34,067 bases of DNA from contig JAEMTM010000004.1 in NCBI GenBank assembly GCA_016462305.1, positions 1-34,067 on the forward strand, given 5' to 3'. Positions 23,477 through 32,227 of this stretch are shown piece after piece. The position numbers were made by a program, and so were the translations under genes. Position 1 is the stretch's first letter; each line of letters opens with the position of its first letter. Source of the stretch: Sphingomonadaceae bacterium (lineage in GTDB: Bacteria; Pseudomonadota; Alphaproteobacteria; Sphingomonadales; Sphingomonadaceae). The notes below the pieces were generated by a model. That model did no database searches, was not told where the DNA came from, and was given only the letters and a program-made list of their open reading frames with translations.

Positions 23477-24472
23477 CTACCAGCTTTCGGACTTGAGTGG
23501 ACGGGCCAATAGCTCCTTCACTACAGCCTCCACGGTGGCCGCGCCAGCGAGTAACGCGCAAACGGCTGAAACGATTGGCATTTCGACAGACAGAGATGTG
23601 GCCGATTGCAAAAGCACTGGTGCGGTAAACGCGCCCTCGGCCACGGTCTTACGGTCGGCGAGCAGATTTTCCGCAGTTCGTCCTTGTCCAAGACCTCGGC
23701 CCAACGAGAAGTTTCGCGAGTTTTCCGAACTGCACGTCAGCACCAGATCGCCCAGCCCGGACAGCCCCGCAAGCGTTTCGGCTTTTGCACCGCGCGCAAG
23801 GCCGTAACGCTGCATTTCGGCAAAGCCGCGCGCGATTAACGCAGCGCGCGCATTCAGGCCAAGGCCAGCGCCGTCAACCACGCCACAGGCAATGGCGAGC
23901 ACATTTTTAACGGCACCGCCAATTTCCGCGCCAACGACATCATCGGACCAATAGGGACGGAAAGAAGGGGTGGCGATACTGCGCATCAGCGCCGAACCAA
24001 GCGCTGGGCTTGTGGTCGCAAGCGTCACGGCGGTTGGCTTTCCAGCCGCGACCTCATGCGCAAATGTAGGGCCGGAAAGCACAGCCAAAGGATTTTGCGG
24101 CCGCACATGCGCCGCGACGTCGGACACCAGCATTTGTGTGTCGGCCTCAATACCCTTGGCACATAGGATCATCGGCGCTTGCGTGTCGGGAAGTGCGGAT
24201 AAAGTCGCGCGCACATGCTGCGCCGGCGTGACGATCAACAACGCATCGCAACTGGCCATATGGGTAAGATCGGCGGTAGCTGCAATCTTTGGCGACAGCG
24301 GCATTCCGGGCAGAAACAGGGTGTTTTCATGTTGGACGTTCACGCTGCGCACGACATCTACTTCGCGGGCCCACAGCAAGACGTGTTCGTGAATTTGCGC
24401 CATGACTGCCGCAAGCGCAGTGCCCCATGCGCCGCCACCGATGATGCCGACGGGATAGCTGCCTGCGCTCAT
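23477..24472 (-). CDS. gpsA: NAD(P)+-dependent glycerol-3-phosphate dehydrogenase GpsA
   Basis: 331 residues. N-terminal Rossmann motif [13 protein letters not shown], a substrate-side [33 protein letters not shown] stretch with the catalytic Lys, and [31 protein letters not shown]. It reduces dihydroxyacetone phosphate to sn-glycerol-3-phosphate for phospholipid synthesis. The ATG overlaps the tsaD stop (ATGA), indicating tight coupling; the tsaD-gpsA order is common in this class. The flippase follows after about 40 nt on the same strand. Confidence 0.96.
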   Translation of the reverse strand: MSAGSYPVGIIGGGAWGTALAAVMAQIHEHVLLWAREVDVVRSVNVQHENTLFLPGMPLSPKIAATADLTHMASCDALLIVTPAQHVRATLSALPDTQAPMILCAKGIEADTQMLVSDVAAHVRPQNPLAVLSGPTFAHEVAAGKPTAVTLATTSPALGSALMRSIATPSFRPYWSDDVVGAEIGGAVKNVLAIACGVVDGAGLGLNARAALIARGFAEMQRYGLARGAKAETLAGLSGLGDLVLTCSSENSRNFSLGRGLGQGRTAENLLADRKTVAEGAFTAPVLLQSATSLSVEMPIVSAVCALLAGAATVEAVVKELLARPLKSESW

Positions 24473-25503
24473 GCTTTGACGCCTGCGCCGCGAGCGGGTG
24501 CGGCATGGGGGTCAAGCGGCCAACGCGGCCGCGCGACAAAGTCCAGCCCGTCCGTAAGGCCCATGCCAAACCGCTCTGCACCGGCCCAAGCGATCATAAC
24601 GCCATTGTCGGTACACAACCACAAGGGCGGCGCGACAAAGCGCATCCCACGTTGCGCAGATAGCTTTTCGAGCATTTCACGGATTGGCACATTGGCCGCA
24701 ACACCGCCAGCCACCACCAAGGCAGCAGGCGCATCGATGCGATCCAGCGTATAGCTTATGCGGTCATAGAGGCAGTCGATGACCGCCAATTGGAACGACG
24801 CGGCGATATCCTGTATCCTATACCGGCCCGATTCATGCGCGCGAAGGACTGCGCTTTTCAAACCGGCAAAGGAGAAATGCGGTTCATCCGCGCCTTTTAG
24901 CGGCCTTGGCAGGGGCACATTGTCGGCGTTGCCGATGGCGGCGGCGCGTTCTACCGCTGGCCCGCCGGGAAAGCCGAGACCCAAGATTTTCGCGGTCTTG
25001 TCAAACGCCTCGCCCACGGCATCATCGATGGTGGTCGCAAGACGGTTATAATCGCCAACGCCGTTGACGCGCAGCAACTGGCAATGGCCCCCCGACACAA
25101 GCAACAGCATATAAGGAAATTCCAGATCCGCATCGATAAGGCGCGGCGACAAGGCGTGGCCTTCAAGATGGTTGACGGCAATCAGCGGCTTACCCGATGC
25201 CATCGCAAGCGCCTTTGCCGTGACTAAACCTACCATCACGCCACCAATAAGGCCAGGGCCAGCGGTCGCGGCAATGGCATCAACGTCGTTTAGGGTAAGT
25301 CCGGCATCGGCCAACGCCGTTTCGACCAAGGGCGTCATCAACTCGGTATGCGCACGCGCCGCGATTTCGGGAACAACGCCGCCAAAGGCGCGGTGATGAT
25401 CCTCTTGCCCGGCCAAGGCATGGCTTAGGATTGTGCGATCGGACCGCACGATCGCCGCTGCGGTTTCGTCGCAGCTTGATTCAAGACCCAGGATGATTGC
25501 CAT
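24469..25503 (-). CDS. tsaD: tRNA N6-adenosine threonylcarbamoyltransferase TsaD
   Basis: 344 residues. [16 protein letters not shown] at the N terminus, [14 protein letters not shown], the metal-binding NHLEGHALS (His112, His116), [32 protein letters not shown] and [14 protein letters not shown] are all family signatures of the Kae1/TsaD ASKHA fold. It transfers the threonylcarbamoyl group to A37 of tRNAs reading ANN codons, together with TsaB and TsaE (not in the window). Divergent from hemC with a 42-nt spacer; first gene of tsaD-gpsA(-flippase). Confidence 0.97.
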   Translation of the reverse strand: MAIILGLESSCDETAAAIVRSDRTILSHALAGQEDHHRAFGGVVPEIAARAHTELMTPLVETALADAGLTLNDVDAIAATAGPGLIGGVMVGLVTAKALAMASGKPLIAVNHLEGHALSPRLIDADLEFPYMLLLVSGGHCQLLRVNGVGDYNRLATTIDDAVGEAFDKTAKILGLGFPGGPAVERAAAIGNADNVPLPRPLKGADEPHFSFAGLKSAVLRAHESGRYRIQDIAASFQLAVIDCLYDRISYTLDRIDAPAALVVAGGVAANVPIREMLEKLSAQRGMRFVAPPLWLCTDNGVMIAWAGAERFGMGLTDGLDFVARPRWPLDPHAAPARGAGVKA

Positions 25504-25545
25504 ATTGCTTTCCCATAGGTGGACGCGCCGCTATGAACAAGCCGC

Positions 25546-26481
25546 ATGACATGTCCAATATTCACAGCCGAGCGGCCTTTACGCATCGGAACCCGTCGTT
25601 CTCCGCTGGCTTTGGCCCAGGCCGAGATGACCAGGGCGGCGATGAAAGCGGCGCATAATCTGCCCGATGACGCGGTGACGCTTGTTCCAATGCTGGCGAC
25701 GGGCGACAAGATTCAGGACAGGCCGCTCGCCGATATTGGCGGGAAAGCGCTTTGGACTAAGGAGTTGGAACGTGCGCTGATCGATGATCAGATTGATGTC
25801 GCCGTCCATTCGATGAAAGACGTCGAAACATGGCGGGCCGACATTTTTGTCATTTCTGCGATGCTGCCGCGCGCTGACGTCCATGACCGGTTGATTGGGG
25901 CTGCGTCGCTTGGTGATTTGAAGCAAGGTGCGCGTGTCGGCACGTCGAGCCCCAGGCGCACGGCGCAGCTGCAACGGGTGCGGCCTGATTTACAGATTGT
26001 GCCACTGCGGGGCAATGTCGCGACCCGGCTTGCGCATATTGCCGCAGGGGACGCCGATGCCACCCTGCTTGCTGCCGCAGGGCTTGACCGTTTGGATATG
26101 GCCGAGGTGGGCGCTGAACTATCGCTCGACGCGTTTTTGCCAGCCGCGTCCCAAGGCGCCGTCGGCATTGATCGATTGGCAAGCCGTGAAGACCTCTTTC
26201 CCATCACACAAGCAATTAACGACGCCGATACATTTGTTGCCGTTAATGCCGAGCGCGCGTTTCTCGCCGCTGTCGGGGGCAATTGCCATTCCCCGGTTGC
26301 GGCACTGGCGCGCATTGAAGGGTCGCAGGTCCGACTGCGCGCCGAGATTTTCACGGCAAACGGGCGCGAACTGCAATCGGGCGAATGTCTGTATGCGATT
26401 GGTGGCGATGGCCCGGCGCAGCTTGCGCAGCAATTATTGGGCCAAGCGAGCGCGGAGCTGCGCGGCATGTTCGCATCGTGA
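25546..26481 (+). CDS. hemC: Hydroxymethylbilane synthase HemC
   Basis: 311 residues. RIGTRRSPLALAQA, DKIQDRPLADIGGKALWTKELE, VHSMKDVE with the catalytic Asp92, GTSSPRRTAQL, RGNVATRL and the dipyrromethane-cofactor cysteine Cys247 in GGNCHSPVAA. It polymerises four porphobilinogen molecules into hydroxymethylbilane for heme synthesis. Length is normal. The stop overlaps the hemD GTG start. First gene of the hemC-hemD-MIC60-like operon. Confidence 0.97.
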   Translation: MTCPIFTAERPLRIGTRRSPLALAQAEMTRAAMKAAHNLPDDAVTLVPMLATGDKIQDRPLADIGGKALWTKELERALIDDQIDVAVHSMKDVETWRADIFVISAMLPRADVHDRLIGAASLGDLKQGARVGTSSPRRTAQLQRVRPDLQIVPLRGNVATRLAHIAAGDADATLLAAAGLDRLDMAEVGAELSLDAFLPAASQGAVGIDRLASREDLFPITQAINDADTFVAVNAERAFLAAVGGNCHSPVAALARIEGSQVRLRAEIFTANGRELQSGECLYAIGGDGPAQLAQQLLGQASAELRGMFAS

Positions 26482-27203
26482 AGCTATTGATTATCCGTCC
26501 GCAACCTGGGGCGGATGCGACTGCGCATCGCCTACGCGCCGCCGGGCACGCGCCCATTCTCATGCCGTTGTTTTCCATTGAGCATCTGCCCGTGCAGCGG
26601 ATCTCGGCAGATGGTTATGACGCGATATTACTGACCAGCGGGAACGCCGTGCGCGCTGCGGTCGCGTTCCTGACACAGGACCATGCCAAGCCAATTTACG
26701 CCGTGGGCAGCGCCACCGCCAGCGCACTGCACAATTTGTCCGTGCCCGTTGCTAAAACCGGGTCTGAGGGCTTTGAGGCGCTGGTGCGGGTTGTGGTCGC
26801 CGATGGCCATCAACGATTGCTATGGCTGGCAGGCGAAGATCATAGCCCCATTCCGCATATCGATGATGTCCGTATCGACATTGAAATCGTTTACAGAAGC
26901 GCCACCGTCAGCACGCCCGATGACTTTGTGCGTCAAGTAACCGAAAGCGATGCCGTGGTCCTGCATTCGTCGCGCGCTGCCCAGCATTTTGCAGAGCTGT
27001 GTGCTATCACGGGCTTGCCGCGCGCCGACGTCACGCTCGCGACATTTTCGAAGGCTATTGCCAAGGCGGCTGGGGAGAATTGGGGGGCGATGATCATTGC
27101 CGACGCGCCCAATGATGCTGCATTGTTGAAAGCGATCCAAGGACAGTTTACACCCACGCATTGCAAAGACGAACGCGGCGCGGCTATTAAAGGACTGATA
27201 TGA
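26478..27203 (+). CDS. hemD: Uroporphyrinogen-III synthase HemD
   Basis: 241 residues from the GTG at 26478, which overlaps the hemC stop (GTGA); the track's ATG at 26385 is inside hemC. The N terminus VKLLIIRPQPGADATAHRLRAAGHAPILMPLF is the standard HemD opening. ILLTSGNAVRA and AVVLHSSRAAQHFAEL match the loops of the two lobes. Sequence is otherwise weakly conserved, as usual for HemD. It closes and inverts the D ring of hydroxymethylbilane. The stop overlaps the ATG of the next gene. Confidence 0.94.
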   Translation: MKLLIIRPQPGADATAHRLRAAGHAPILMPLFSIEHLPVQRISADGYDAILLTSGNAVRAAVAFLTQDHAKPIYAVGSATASALHNLSVPVAKTGSEGFEALVRVVVADGHQRLLWLAGEDHSPIPHIDDVRIDIEIVYRSATVSTPDDFVRQVTESDAVVLHSSRAAQHFAELCAITGLPRADVTLATFSKAIAKAAGENWGAMIIADAPNDAALLKAIQGQFTPTHCKDERGAAIKGLI

Positions 27204-28018
27204 GAGATTATCCAACGGTACGGTCCGCTTCGGCTGGCGGGATGAAATTCAAGCATTTCATGCTGCTGCTTCTGGTCGCCTTTACCGGCGGCGGGGCGGC
27301 GACATGGTGGCTGGCGGATAGCTTTGGTATTCTCGCGCCGTCGGCACATGAAACGGCGGAGGCAGAAAACATAGCTGATCCTTTGCCTTCCGCCGGCATA
27401 ACGGCGCAGGTCCAAGGCCAAACGGTTCCGGTTTATGTAACGGACCCCGCAATATCGGGTGACGCGGTGCGTGGTGAAGGGTTGCTGCTGACATTTGCCG
27501 TGCGCCGGACGCTCGATAATGGCGCATCCTTGGGATATTTGGCCGAACAGCTCCGGCTTCGCTTTGGCGCAACGCAGCCGCAGGCGGTTGCAAATATTAT
27601 ATCCGCAGCGCAAGCGCCGGTTACCATCGACAAGCTGCAGACGGAGCTGAGCGGACTAGCGCCTGTATTGGTCTCGGGTAATCTTGATAATAGCGCATGG
27701 GGAACCGTAAAAGGCGAGCTGTCGCAGCTTTTCGTGCTGCGCCGGGATGACGGGTCGACGGGCACCCCCGAACAGCGCCTGATCCGCGCACAAGCGTTTG
27801 TTGAGGCGGGCAATCTGCCAGCGGCCATGTTAGAAGTCGCGGCGATGCCGGGCGCCTCTGCGGCGCAGTCGTGGATGATCCGCGCGAAACGCTATGCCGA
27901 TGCCCGTAAGGCGCTTGATCGTTTGGAACAAATGGCCTTGATCCGCCCTGTGGTCATGCCCGTAACCATGCCCGCACCCGCCCAAGCGCCTGCCGCCGGG
28001 GCTTTAGCAGCGCCGTAG
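27200..28018 (+). CDS. Short MIC60/mitofilin-like inner-membrane protein
   Basis: 272 residues. A short cytoplasmic leader, one TM helix (about 18-40), an Ala/Glu-rich linker, and a C-terminal region that matches the mitofilin (COG4223-like) signature: ELSQLFVLRRDDG...PEQRLIRAQAFVEAGNLPAAMLEVAAMPGASAAQSWMIRAKRYADARKALDRLE. Alphaproteobacterial MIC60 genes sit behind hemC-hemD, as here, and are the ancestors of the mitochondrial crista-shaping protein. The long central coiled coil of typical members is missing; the middle region (about 60-170) is instead a compact, non-coiled segment. The start codon overlaps the hemD stop (ATGA). The Pro/Ala-rich tail is probably disordered. Confidence 0.8.
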   Translation: MRDYPTVRSASAGGMKFKHFMLLLLVAFTGGGAATWWLADSFGILAPSAHETAEAENIADPLPSAGITAQVQGQTVPVYVTDPAISGDAVRGEGLLLTFAVRRTLDNGASLGYLAEQLRLRFGATQPQAVANIISAAQAPVTIDKLQTELSGLAPVLVSGNLDNSAWGTVKGELSQLFVLRRDDGSTGTPEQRLIRAQAFVEAGNLPAAMLEVAAMPGASAAQSWMIRAKRYADARKALDRLEQMALIRPVVMPVTMPAPAQAPAAGALAAP

Positions 28019-28074
28019 CGCCGTGACGCCTATCCGTTGCACCTTTGCGTCTCCTCCAGTACCTAAACAACGCT

Positions 28075-28095
28075 GGATTTAAGTGGTCCTGACCC
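28075..28095 (+). repeat. Dispersed 21-bp repeat, copy 2
   Basis: Identical to 2087-2107 (core TTAAGTGGTCCTGACCC). It continues CTAG so that GGTCCTGACCCTA (28085-28097) is the exact reverse complement of 28582-28594 on the other side of flgA. It ends 10 nt before the sigma-54 promoter of flgA. Confidence 0.75.
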
Positions 28096-28104
28096 TAGAG
28101 CAAT

Positions 28105-28120
28105 TGGCACGATGATTGCT
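28105..28120 (+). promoter_or_regulatory. Sigma-54 (RpoN) promoter of flgA
   Basis: TGGCACG, 4 nt, TTGCT. An exact match to the -24/-12 consensus with GG and GC separated by 10 nt. Located about 30 nt before the flgA start. Confidence 0.9.
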
Positions 28121-28152
28121 ACCTTCGGACTATCAAATCCGAGGGAATGTTT

Positions 28153-28584
28153 ATGCTTAGCCTATTGTTGATAATGTCCGCTGCCGCGCCGGTCCAATTT
28201 GAAGACCTAGCGCTTCTCGACAAGAATATTCAAATGCATGCCAATGCAGAGCCAGTGGATAAAAGGCTGAAGCTCGCAAAATGTTCCGATCCACCGATCA
28301 TCATGCCAGCGGTTGACGGGGTTGTTGTGGTGCGGTGTCCGGCCATTGGCTGGCGTTTGCGTGTGCCAGTGCGCGCGCCCAATGTGATTGATGAAGCCGC
28401 TGCCATCGTGATCCGCAAAGGCGATGTAATTGAATGTATTACAACTGGGCCGGGCTTTGCCGTATCTGCACAAATGATCGCGTTGGATGATGCCAGAATT
28501 GGCCAATCCTTGCGTGTCAAATCGCTGACATCGCCCACGCCAATGACCGCCACGGCCAAAGCGCGCGGGCTGGCCATATTTTAG
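28153..28584 (+). CDS. flgA: Flagellar P-ring assembly protein FlgA
   Basis: 143 residues from the ATG at 28153, chosen because GAGGG is 7 nt upstream; the track's ATG at 28147 is too close to it. A hydrophobic signal (MLSLLLIMSAAAP) leads to a single SAF-like/FlgA C-terminal module: IVIRKGDVIECITTGPGFAVSAQMIALDDARIGQSLRVKSL, clear FlgA wording. This is the short alphaproteobacterial form without the extra N-terminal domain of enteric FlgA. It is a periplasmic chaperone for P-ring (FlgI) assembly; flgI is not in the window. A perfect sigma-54 promoter precedes it and the stop codon lies inside a palindrome. Confidence 0.9.
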   Translation: MLSLLLIMSAAAPVQFEDLALLDKNIQMHANAEPVDKRLKLAKCSDPPIIMPAVDGVVVVRCPAIGWRLRVPVRAPNVIDEAAAIVIRKGDVIECITTGPGFAVSAQMIALDDARIGQSLRVKSLTSPTPMTATAKARGLAIF

Positions 28585-28601
28585 GGTCAGGACCCTAAAA
28601 T
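28578..28601. repeat. Perfect palindrome at the 3' end of flgA
   Basis: ATTTTAGGGTC AG GACCCTAAAAT, 11-bp arms around 2 nt, containing the flgA stop. It shares TAGGGTCAGGACC with the dispersed repeat upstream of flgA (inverted). No T tract follows on the + strand, so a classical terminator is doubtful. Confidence 0.8.
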
Positions 28602-28628
28602 TAAAAAGAATGAACAATCTGCCGTTTT
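28602..28628 (+). promoter_or_regulatory. Sigma-28 (FliA) promoter of flgMN
   Basis: TAAA (28602-28605), 15 nt, GCCGTTTT (28621-28628). The core matches the TAAA-N15-GCCGATAA consensus. Located 53 nt before flgM. Confidence 0.7.
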
Positions 28629-28680
28629 TACTCCCGTTGTCGCTGTCAGATTTCCGACAGCAAAGCGGAAAGGGATAAAT

Positions 28681-28956
28681 ATGGTTGATTCGGTTGCGTC
28701 AAAACCGCCCATATTGGCCGGTGTTGGACAAAAGATGGCTTCGGACATTCCAAAGTTACACCCAAAGAAAATACAAAATATTCAACCCGTCGCGCATAAT
28801 ATAAGTCTTGCGAGCGCGCTTGCCCAAAACGGTCCCCCATTTGATGCGGCACGGATCGCGTCGTTGAAAGAAGCGATCTCCAGCGGCAACTACCGGATAG
28901 ATCTGGGCGCTATTGCCGATGGCATCATTCGTTTCGGATCGAAAAGCCCGGGCTGA
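28681..28956 (+). CDS. flgM: Anti-sigma-28 factor FlgM
   Basis: 91 residues. The C-terminal half (PFDAARIASLKEAISSGNYRIDLGAIADGII) is the conserved FlgM sigma-binding helix pair; the N-terminal half is polar and likely disordered. FlgM holds FliA until it is exported through the completed hook-basal body. GGAAAGGG precedes the ATG. The following flgN-like gene starts 4 nt after the stop, giving the common flgMN pair, which appears to have its own sigma-28 promoter. Confidence 0.9.
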   Translation: MVDSVASKPPILAGVGQKMASDIPKLHPKKIQNIQPVAHNISLASALAQNGPPFDAARIASLKEAISSGNYRIDLGAIADGIIRFGSKSPG

Positions 28957-28960
28957 GTTC

Positions 28961-29248
28961 ATGATCGACCGCATCATTGCCCGCCAGACCGATCTTATCG
29001 CGGCGCTGGATGCGTTTGATGCCGACGCGGTTCTTGTCGCGTCGCGCGCATTGGCTGAGGTGCTGGCGGTGTTGCCGCAGGACGAGGAGGCGGTCGATCC
29101 CGAAAAGTTGGCATATGGCATGAAACAAGCAGAGGCAGCGCGTATCCGGGTCAAATATCTGACGGCGTGGAACCGCCAGAAAATTGACCGATTGGCCGAA
29201 TTACGCGGCCAATCATCGCCGCATACCTACACAGACCGACTGCGATAG
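28961..29248 (+). CDS. FlgN-like flagellar chaperone candidate
   Basis: 95 residues starting 4 nt after flgM; the track's ATG at 28913 lies inside flgM. Entirely helical composition with Arg/Lys/Glu/Ala-rich heptads (IIARQTDLIAALDAFDADAVLVASRALAEVLAVL, AAEAARIRVKYLTAWNRQKIDRLAEL). Position directly behind flgM, size and helical nature suit FlgN, the chaperone for the hook-junction proteins FlgK/FlgL. The sequence itself is not a clear family match to me, so the name rests largely on context. Confidence 0.7.
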   Translation: MIDRIIARQTDLIAALDAFDADAVLVASRALAEVLAVLPQDEEAVDPEKLAYGMKQAEAARIRVKYLTAWNRQKIDRLAELRGQSSPHTYTDRLR

Positions 29249-29274
29249 CGCGCAAATGCATTGTTTTTTTCATT

Positions 29275-29290
29275 TGGCATGAGCGTTGCT
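29275..29290 (+). promoter_or_regulatory. Sigma-54 promoter of the transglycosylase-flhA-fliA operon
   Basis: TGGCATG, 4 nt, TTGCT. One mismatch to consensus; GG and GC are 10 nt apart. About 32 nt before the ATG at 29322. Confidence 0.85.
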
Positions 29291-29321
29291 GTAGTCAGGT
29301 CATGAACACAAAGACGCCTTC

Positions 29322-30101
29322 ATGACTGGCCCCATTAACGCAGCCGCGACGCAGCAGCGCGTGACGTCGGCGATCGCCAATGCATCGGCGCGAACGGGCG
29401 TTGGCTTTGCGTATCTGATGGATCAGGCACAACTTGAGAGTGGCATGCGGCCAGATGCCCGTGCCCAGACATCCAGCGCCACTGGGCTGTATCAATTTAC
29501 CAACCAGACCTGGCTTGCCACGCTGAAACAGCATGGCCCTGCGCATGGGCTTGATTGGGCATCGGGCGCAATTACGCAAAACCGCAACGGCGCATTTACG
29601 GTAGCTGACCCCGATATGCGTGCCCAGATTCTGGGCCTGCGCACGCACCCTGAAACGGCGGCGGTCATGGCCGCTGAACTGGCGTCGGATAACAATGATT
29701 ATCTGCAATCGCGTATGCACGGCAACCCGGAAGCGGTTGACCTTTATCTTGCGCATTTTCTGGGGGCAAAAGGTGCCGGCGACTTTCTGGTGGCGATGCA
29801 GGCCGACCCCAATCAGGCCGCTGCGCCCTTATTTCCGTCCGCCGCAGCGGCGAACAGGTCGATATTCTATCGTCCAGACGGCGCACAACGCAGCCTGATC
29901 GAAATCCGCGACGGTTTTTCTGCGAAGATGGCTGCGGCCCCGTCAGGTGGCCAAATGTCGCCAAGCATACAGCAGCATTTTGCAACACATGCGGTTCGCC
30001 GCGCGCCCTTGGCCATGGCCGAGATGGAAAAAATGCCCAAGGGCCTTGATCTTGATTTTGCCCGTAGGACGTATCAGCGTCTGTCTGGGGTGACGGCATG
30101 A
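29322..30101 (+). CDS. Flagellum-associated lytic transglycosylase (SLT family)
   Basis: 259 residues. The N-terminal half is an SLT-type lysozyme fold with catalytic Glu39 in AQLESGMRPDARAQTSSATGLYQFTNQTWL, a transglycosylase ES-GLMQ-like signature. A second conserved stretch is PEAVDLYLAHFLGAKGAGDFL. There is no obvious signal peptide, so export would need the flagellar system or another route. It probably opens peptidoglycan for the rod, the role FlgJ plays in enterics. The stop overlaps the flhA start (ATGA). It heads the sigma-54-driven operon. Confidence 0.9.
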   Translation: MTGPINAAATQQRVTSAIANASARTGVGFAYLMDQAQLESGMRPDARAQTSSATGLYQFTNQTWLATLKQHGPAHGLDWASGAITQNRNGAFTVADPDMRAQILGLRTHPETAAVMAAELASDNNDYLQSRMHGNPEAVDLYLAHFLGAKGAGDFLVAMQADPNQAAAPLFPSAAAANRSIFYRPDGAQRSLIEIRDGFSAKMAAAPSGGQMSPSIQQHFATHAVRRAPLAMAEMEKMPKGLDLDFARRTYQRLSGVTA

Positions 30102-32227
30102 TGCGCAACCCTGTGTTCGCCTTGCCGATGGCGGTGCTGAAGGGCAACGCCTTGCCCGTGGCCATATTGTTGCTGGTCATGTTGATGATTGTTCCGGTCC
30201 CTGCGGTGTTGCTGGATGTCGGCTTCATCGTGAATATCATGATCAGCCTGGCCGTTCTGATGGTCGCGATGAACGTGGCAAAGCCGCTAGATTTTTCGTC
30301 TTTTCCAACCGTGTTGCTGATGGCGACTATTTTTCGCCTCGCGTTGAACGTCGCCTCCACCCGCGTGGTGCTCGTCAATGGCCATAATGGTCCGGCGGCG
30401 GCAGGGCATGTGATTGAGGCGTTTGGTGCGTTCCTGATTGGCGGCGATTACATCGTCGGCCTGTTGGTGTTTGCGGTGTTGATGATTATCAATCTGGTCG
30501 TCATCACCAAAGGCGCTGGCCGCGTTTCCGAAGTTTCGGCTCGCTTCACGCTCGATGCCTTGCCCGGCAAGCAGATGGCGATTGATGCGGACTTGAATGC
30601 AGGCCTGCTCACCCCGGACGAAGCGAAGGCCCGCCGTCAAGAGGTTGCAACTGAGGCCGATTTTTACGGGTCGATGGACGGCGCATCCAAATTCGTAAAA
30701 GGCGACGCTGTTGCTGGGCTGCTCATTTTATTCGTCAACATTTTCGGCGGTCTCATCTTGGGCATGGTCAGCCATGGCCTGAGCTTTAGCGAGGCTGCGC
30801 AAACTTACATCATGCTTGCCGTTGGTGATGCGCTGGTGGCGCAGGTGCCTGCGTTATTGTTATCCATTGCAGCAGCAGCCATTGTCACACGCGTATCGTC
30901 GCCGCTTGATCTCGCGGGTCAAATCTCAAGCCAATTTGGCTTCTCACGCGCATGGGGGCCTGTTGCAGGCATCTTAATGTTGCTGGGCATGGTTCCGGCC
31001 ATGCCGCAGCTCATCGTGCTTCCTGCGGCTGCGGTGGCGGGCGCAATCTATTGGACATTGCGCAAGGCGGAAAAGGCACCATTGCGTGTTGTCGAACCGA
31101 TCACGGATGCGGCACCAAGTCACCTGATCGAATGGCATGAAGTCGCGGACGTCGCACCCATCACGCTTGATCTTGGCTATGGACTTGTAAGTTTAGTCGA
31201 CGAACGCAAGGGCGCAGCTTTGATGGGGCGCGTGACCGCCATCCGCCGCCAATTGTCCCGCGAATTCGGCTTTGTCATGCCCATGGTCAAGGTCGCCGAT
31301 GACTTGTCCTTGCCCGGCAACGCGTATCAAATTCGCATATCGGGCGTGCTGCTGGGTGAAGATCAGGCTTGGGCGAATGAATTATTGGCGCTCGATTCCG
31401 GCGACTGTCTCGAAGGCATAACTGGGCGCGCGGTCAAGGACCCGAGCTTTGGCCTCGATGCCCTTTGGATCGCAGAGCGCGACCGCACCGATGCTGTTGC
31501 GGCGGGCTACACCGTGGTGGACCCGGCCACCGTCATTGCCACGCATTTGAACCAATTGGTCAGCACGTCGGCGGCGGAGCTGTTCGGCATGGATGATGCG
31601 CAAGCATTGATTAACAATCTAAAGGAAAGCTACCCGCAACTCGCCGCTGGTCTCACGCCACTGCCTTATACGCTGGCGGCGGTTACGACCTTGTGCCGGG
31701 CGCTGCTGGCCGAGCGCGTGCCGTTGCGCGATTTCCGCCGCATTGCCGAAGCCATGGTCGACCTCGCCCCACGCAATCTGGAGATGAACGAGTTGGTCGA
31801 GGCGGTCCGGCAAAGGCTTGGCGGATTGATTGTCCAAACCATTGTGCCCGTCAAAATGCCGCTGCCCGCGATTACCTTTGACAGCGCGTTGGAATCGCTT
31901 CTGGTGCAGTCGGTCCAATCGGCCCCGCAGGCAAGCTGGCCGTTTGAGCCAGAGCTTGCACGGCGAATCATTTCGGTGATTGATGAGGCGGTGCAACCCA
32001 TGCTCGTCGCCGCACGCAGCTTTGCCATCATCACCTCCCCATTGTGCCGCGCGGCCGTCGGACGGCTGTTGCGGGCGCAATATAGCGACGTTGCTGTTCT
32101 GTCCTTCCTCGAAATCCCGGAAACCAAAAAGGTTGAAGTCATCGCCGTGGTTGGCGGCACCGGGCCGCTGGCTGAACCCGCTGCAACAGATGCACCGCAA
32201 GAAATTGGAGACCCTTATGTTGATTGA
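30098..32227 (+). CDS. flhA: Flagellar type III export apparatus protein FlhA
   Basis: 709 residues, slightly above the usual 690-700. The N-terminal about 330 residues contain eight hydrophobic helices and the FHIPEP signature region (FRLALNVASTRVVLVNGHNGPAAAGHVIEAFG). The cytoplasmic loop RFTLDALPGKQMAIDADLNAGLL and DFYGSMDGASKFVKGDAVAG are diagnostic. The C-terminal cytoplasmic domain (about 360-700) forms the nonameric docking ring for export chaperones. It begins in the transglycosylase stop and overlaps fliA by 11 nt at the end. Confidence 0.97.
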   Translation: MMRNPVFALPMAVLKGNALPVAILLLVMLMIVPVPAVLLDVGFIVNIMISLAVLMVAMNVAKPLDFSSFPTVLLMATIFRLALNVASTRVVLVNGHNGPAAAGHVIEAFGAFLIGGDYIVGLLVFAVLMIINLVVITKGAGRVSEVSARFTLDALPGKQMAIDADLNAGLLTPDEAKARRQEVATEADFYGSMDGASKFVKGDAVAGLLILFVNIFGGLILGMVSHGLSFSEAAQTYIMLAVGDALVAQVPALLLSIAAAAIVTRVSSPLDLAGQISSQFGFSRAWGPVAGILMLLGMVPAMPQLIVLPAAAVAGAIYWTLRKAEKAPLRVVEPITDAAPSHLIEWHEVADVAPITLDLGYGLVSLVDERKGAALMGRVTAIRRQLSREFGFVMPMVKVADDLSLPGNAYQIRISGVLLGEDQAWANELLALDSGDCLEGITGRAVKDPSFGLDALWIAERDRTDAVAAGYTVVDPATVIATHLNQLVSTSAAELFGMDDAQALINNLKESYPQLAAGLTPLPYTLAAVTTLCRALLAERVPLRDFRRIAEAMVDLAPRNLEMNELVEAVRQRLGGLIVQTIVPVKMPLPAITFDSALESLLVQSVQSAPQASWPFEPELARRIISVIDEAVQPMLVAARSFAIITSPLCRAAVGRLLRAQYSDVAVLSFLEIPETKKVEVIAVVGGTGPLAEPAATDAPQEIGDPYVD

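Noticed and set aside
28578-28601. flgA 3' palindrome as an intrinsic terminator
   Set aside because: The stem is perfect but the loop is tiny and the following bases are A-rich, not a T tract. It fits the dispersed repeat family better.
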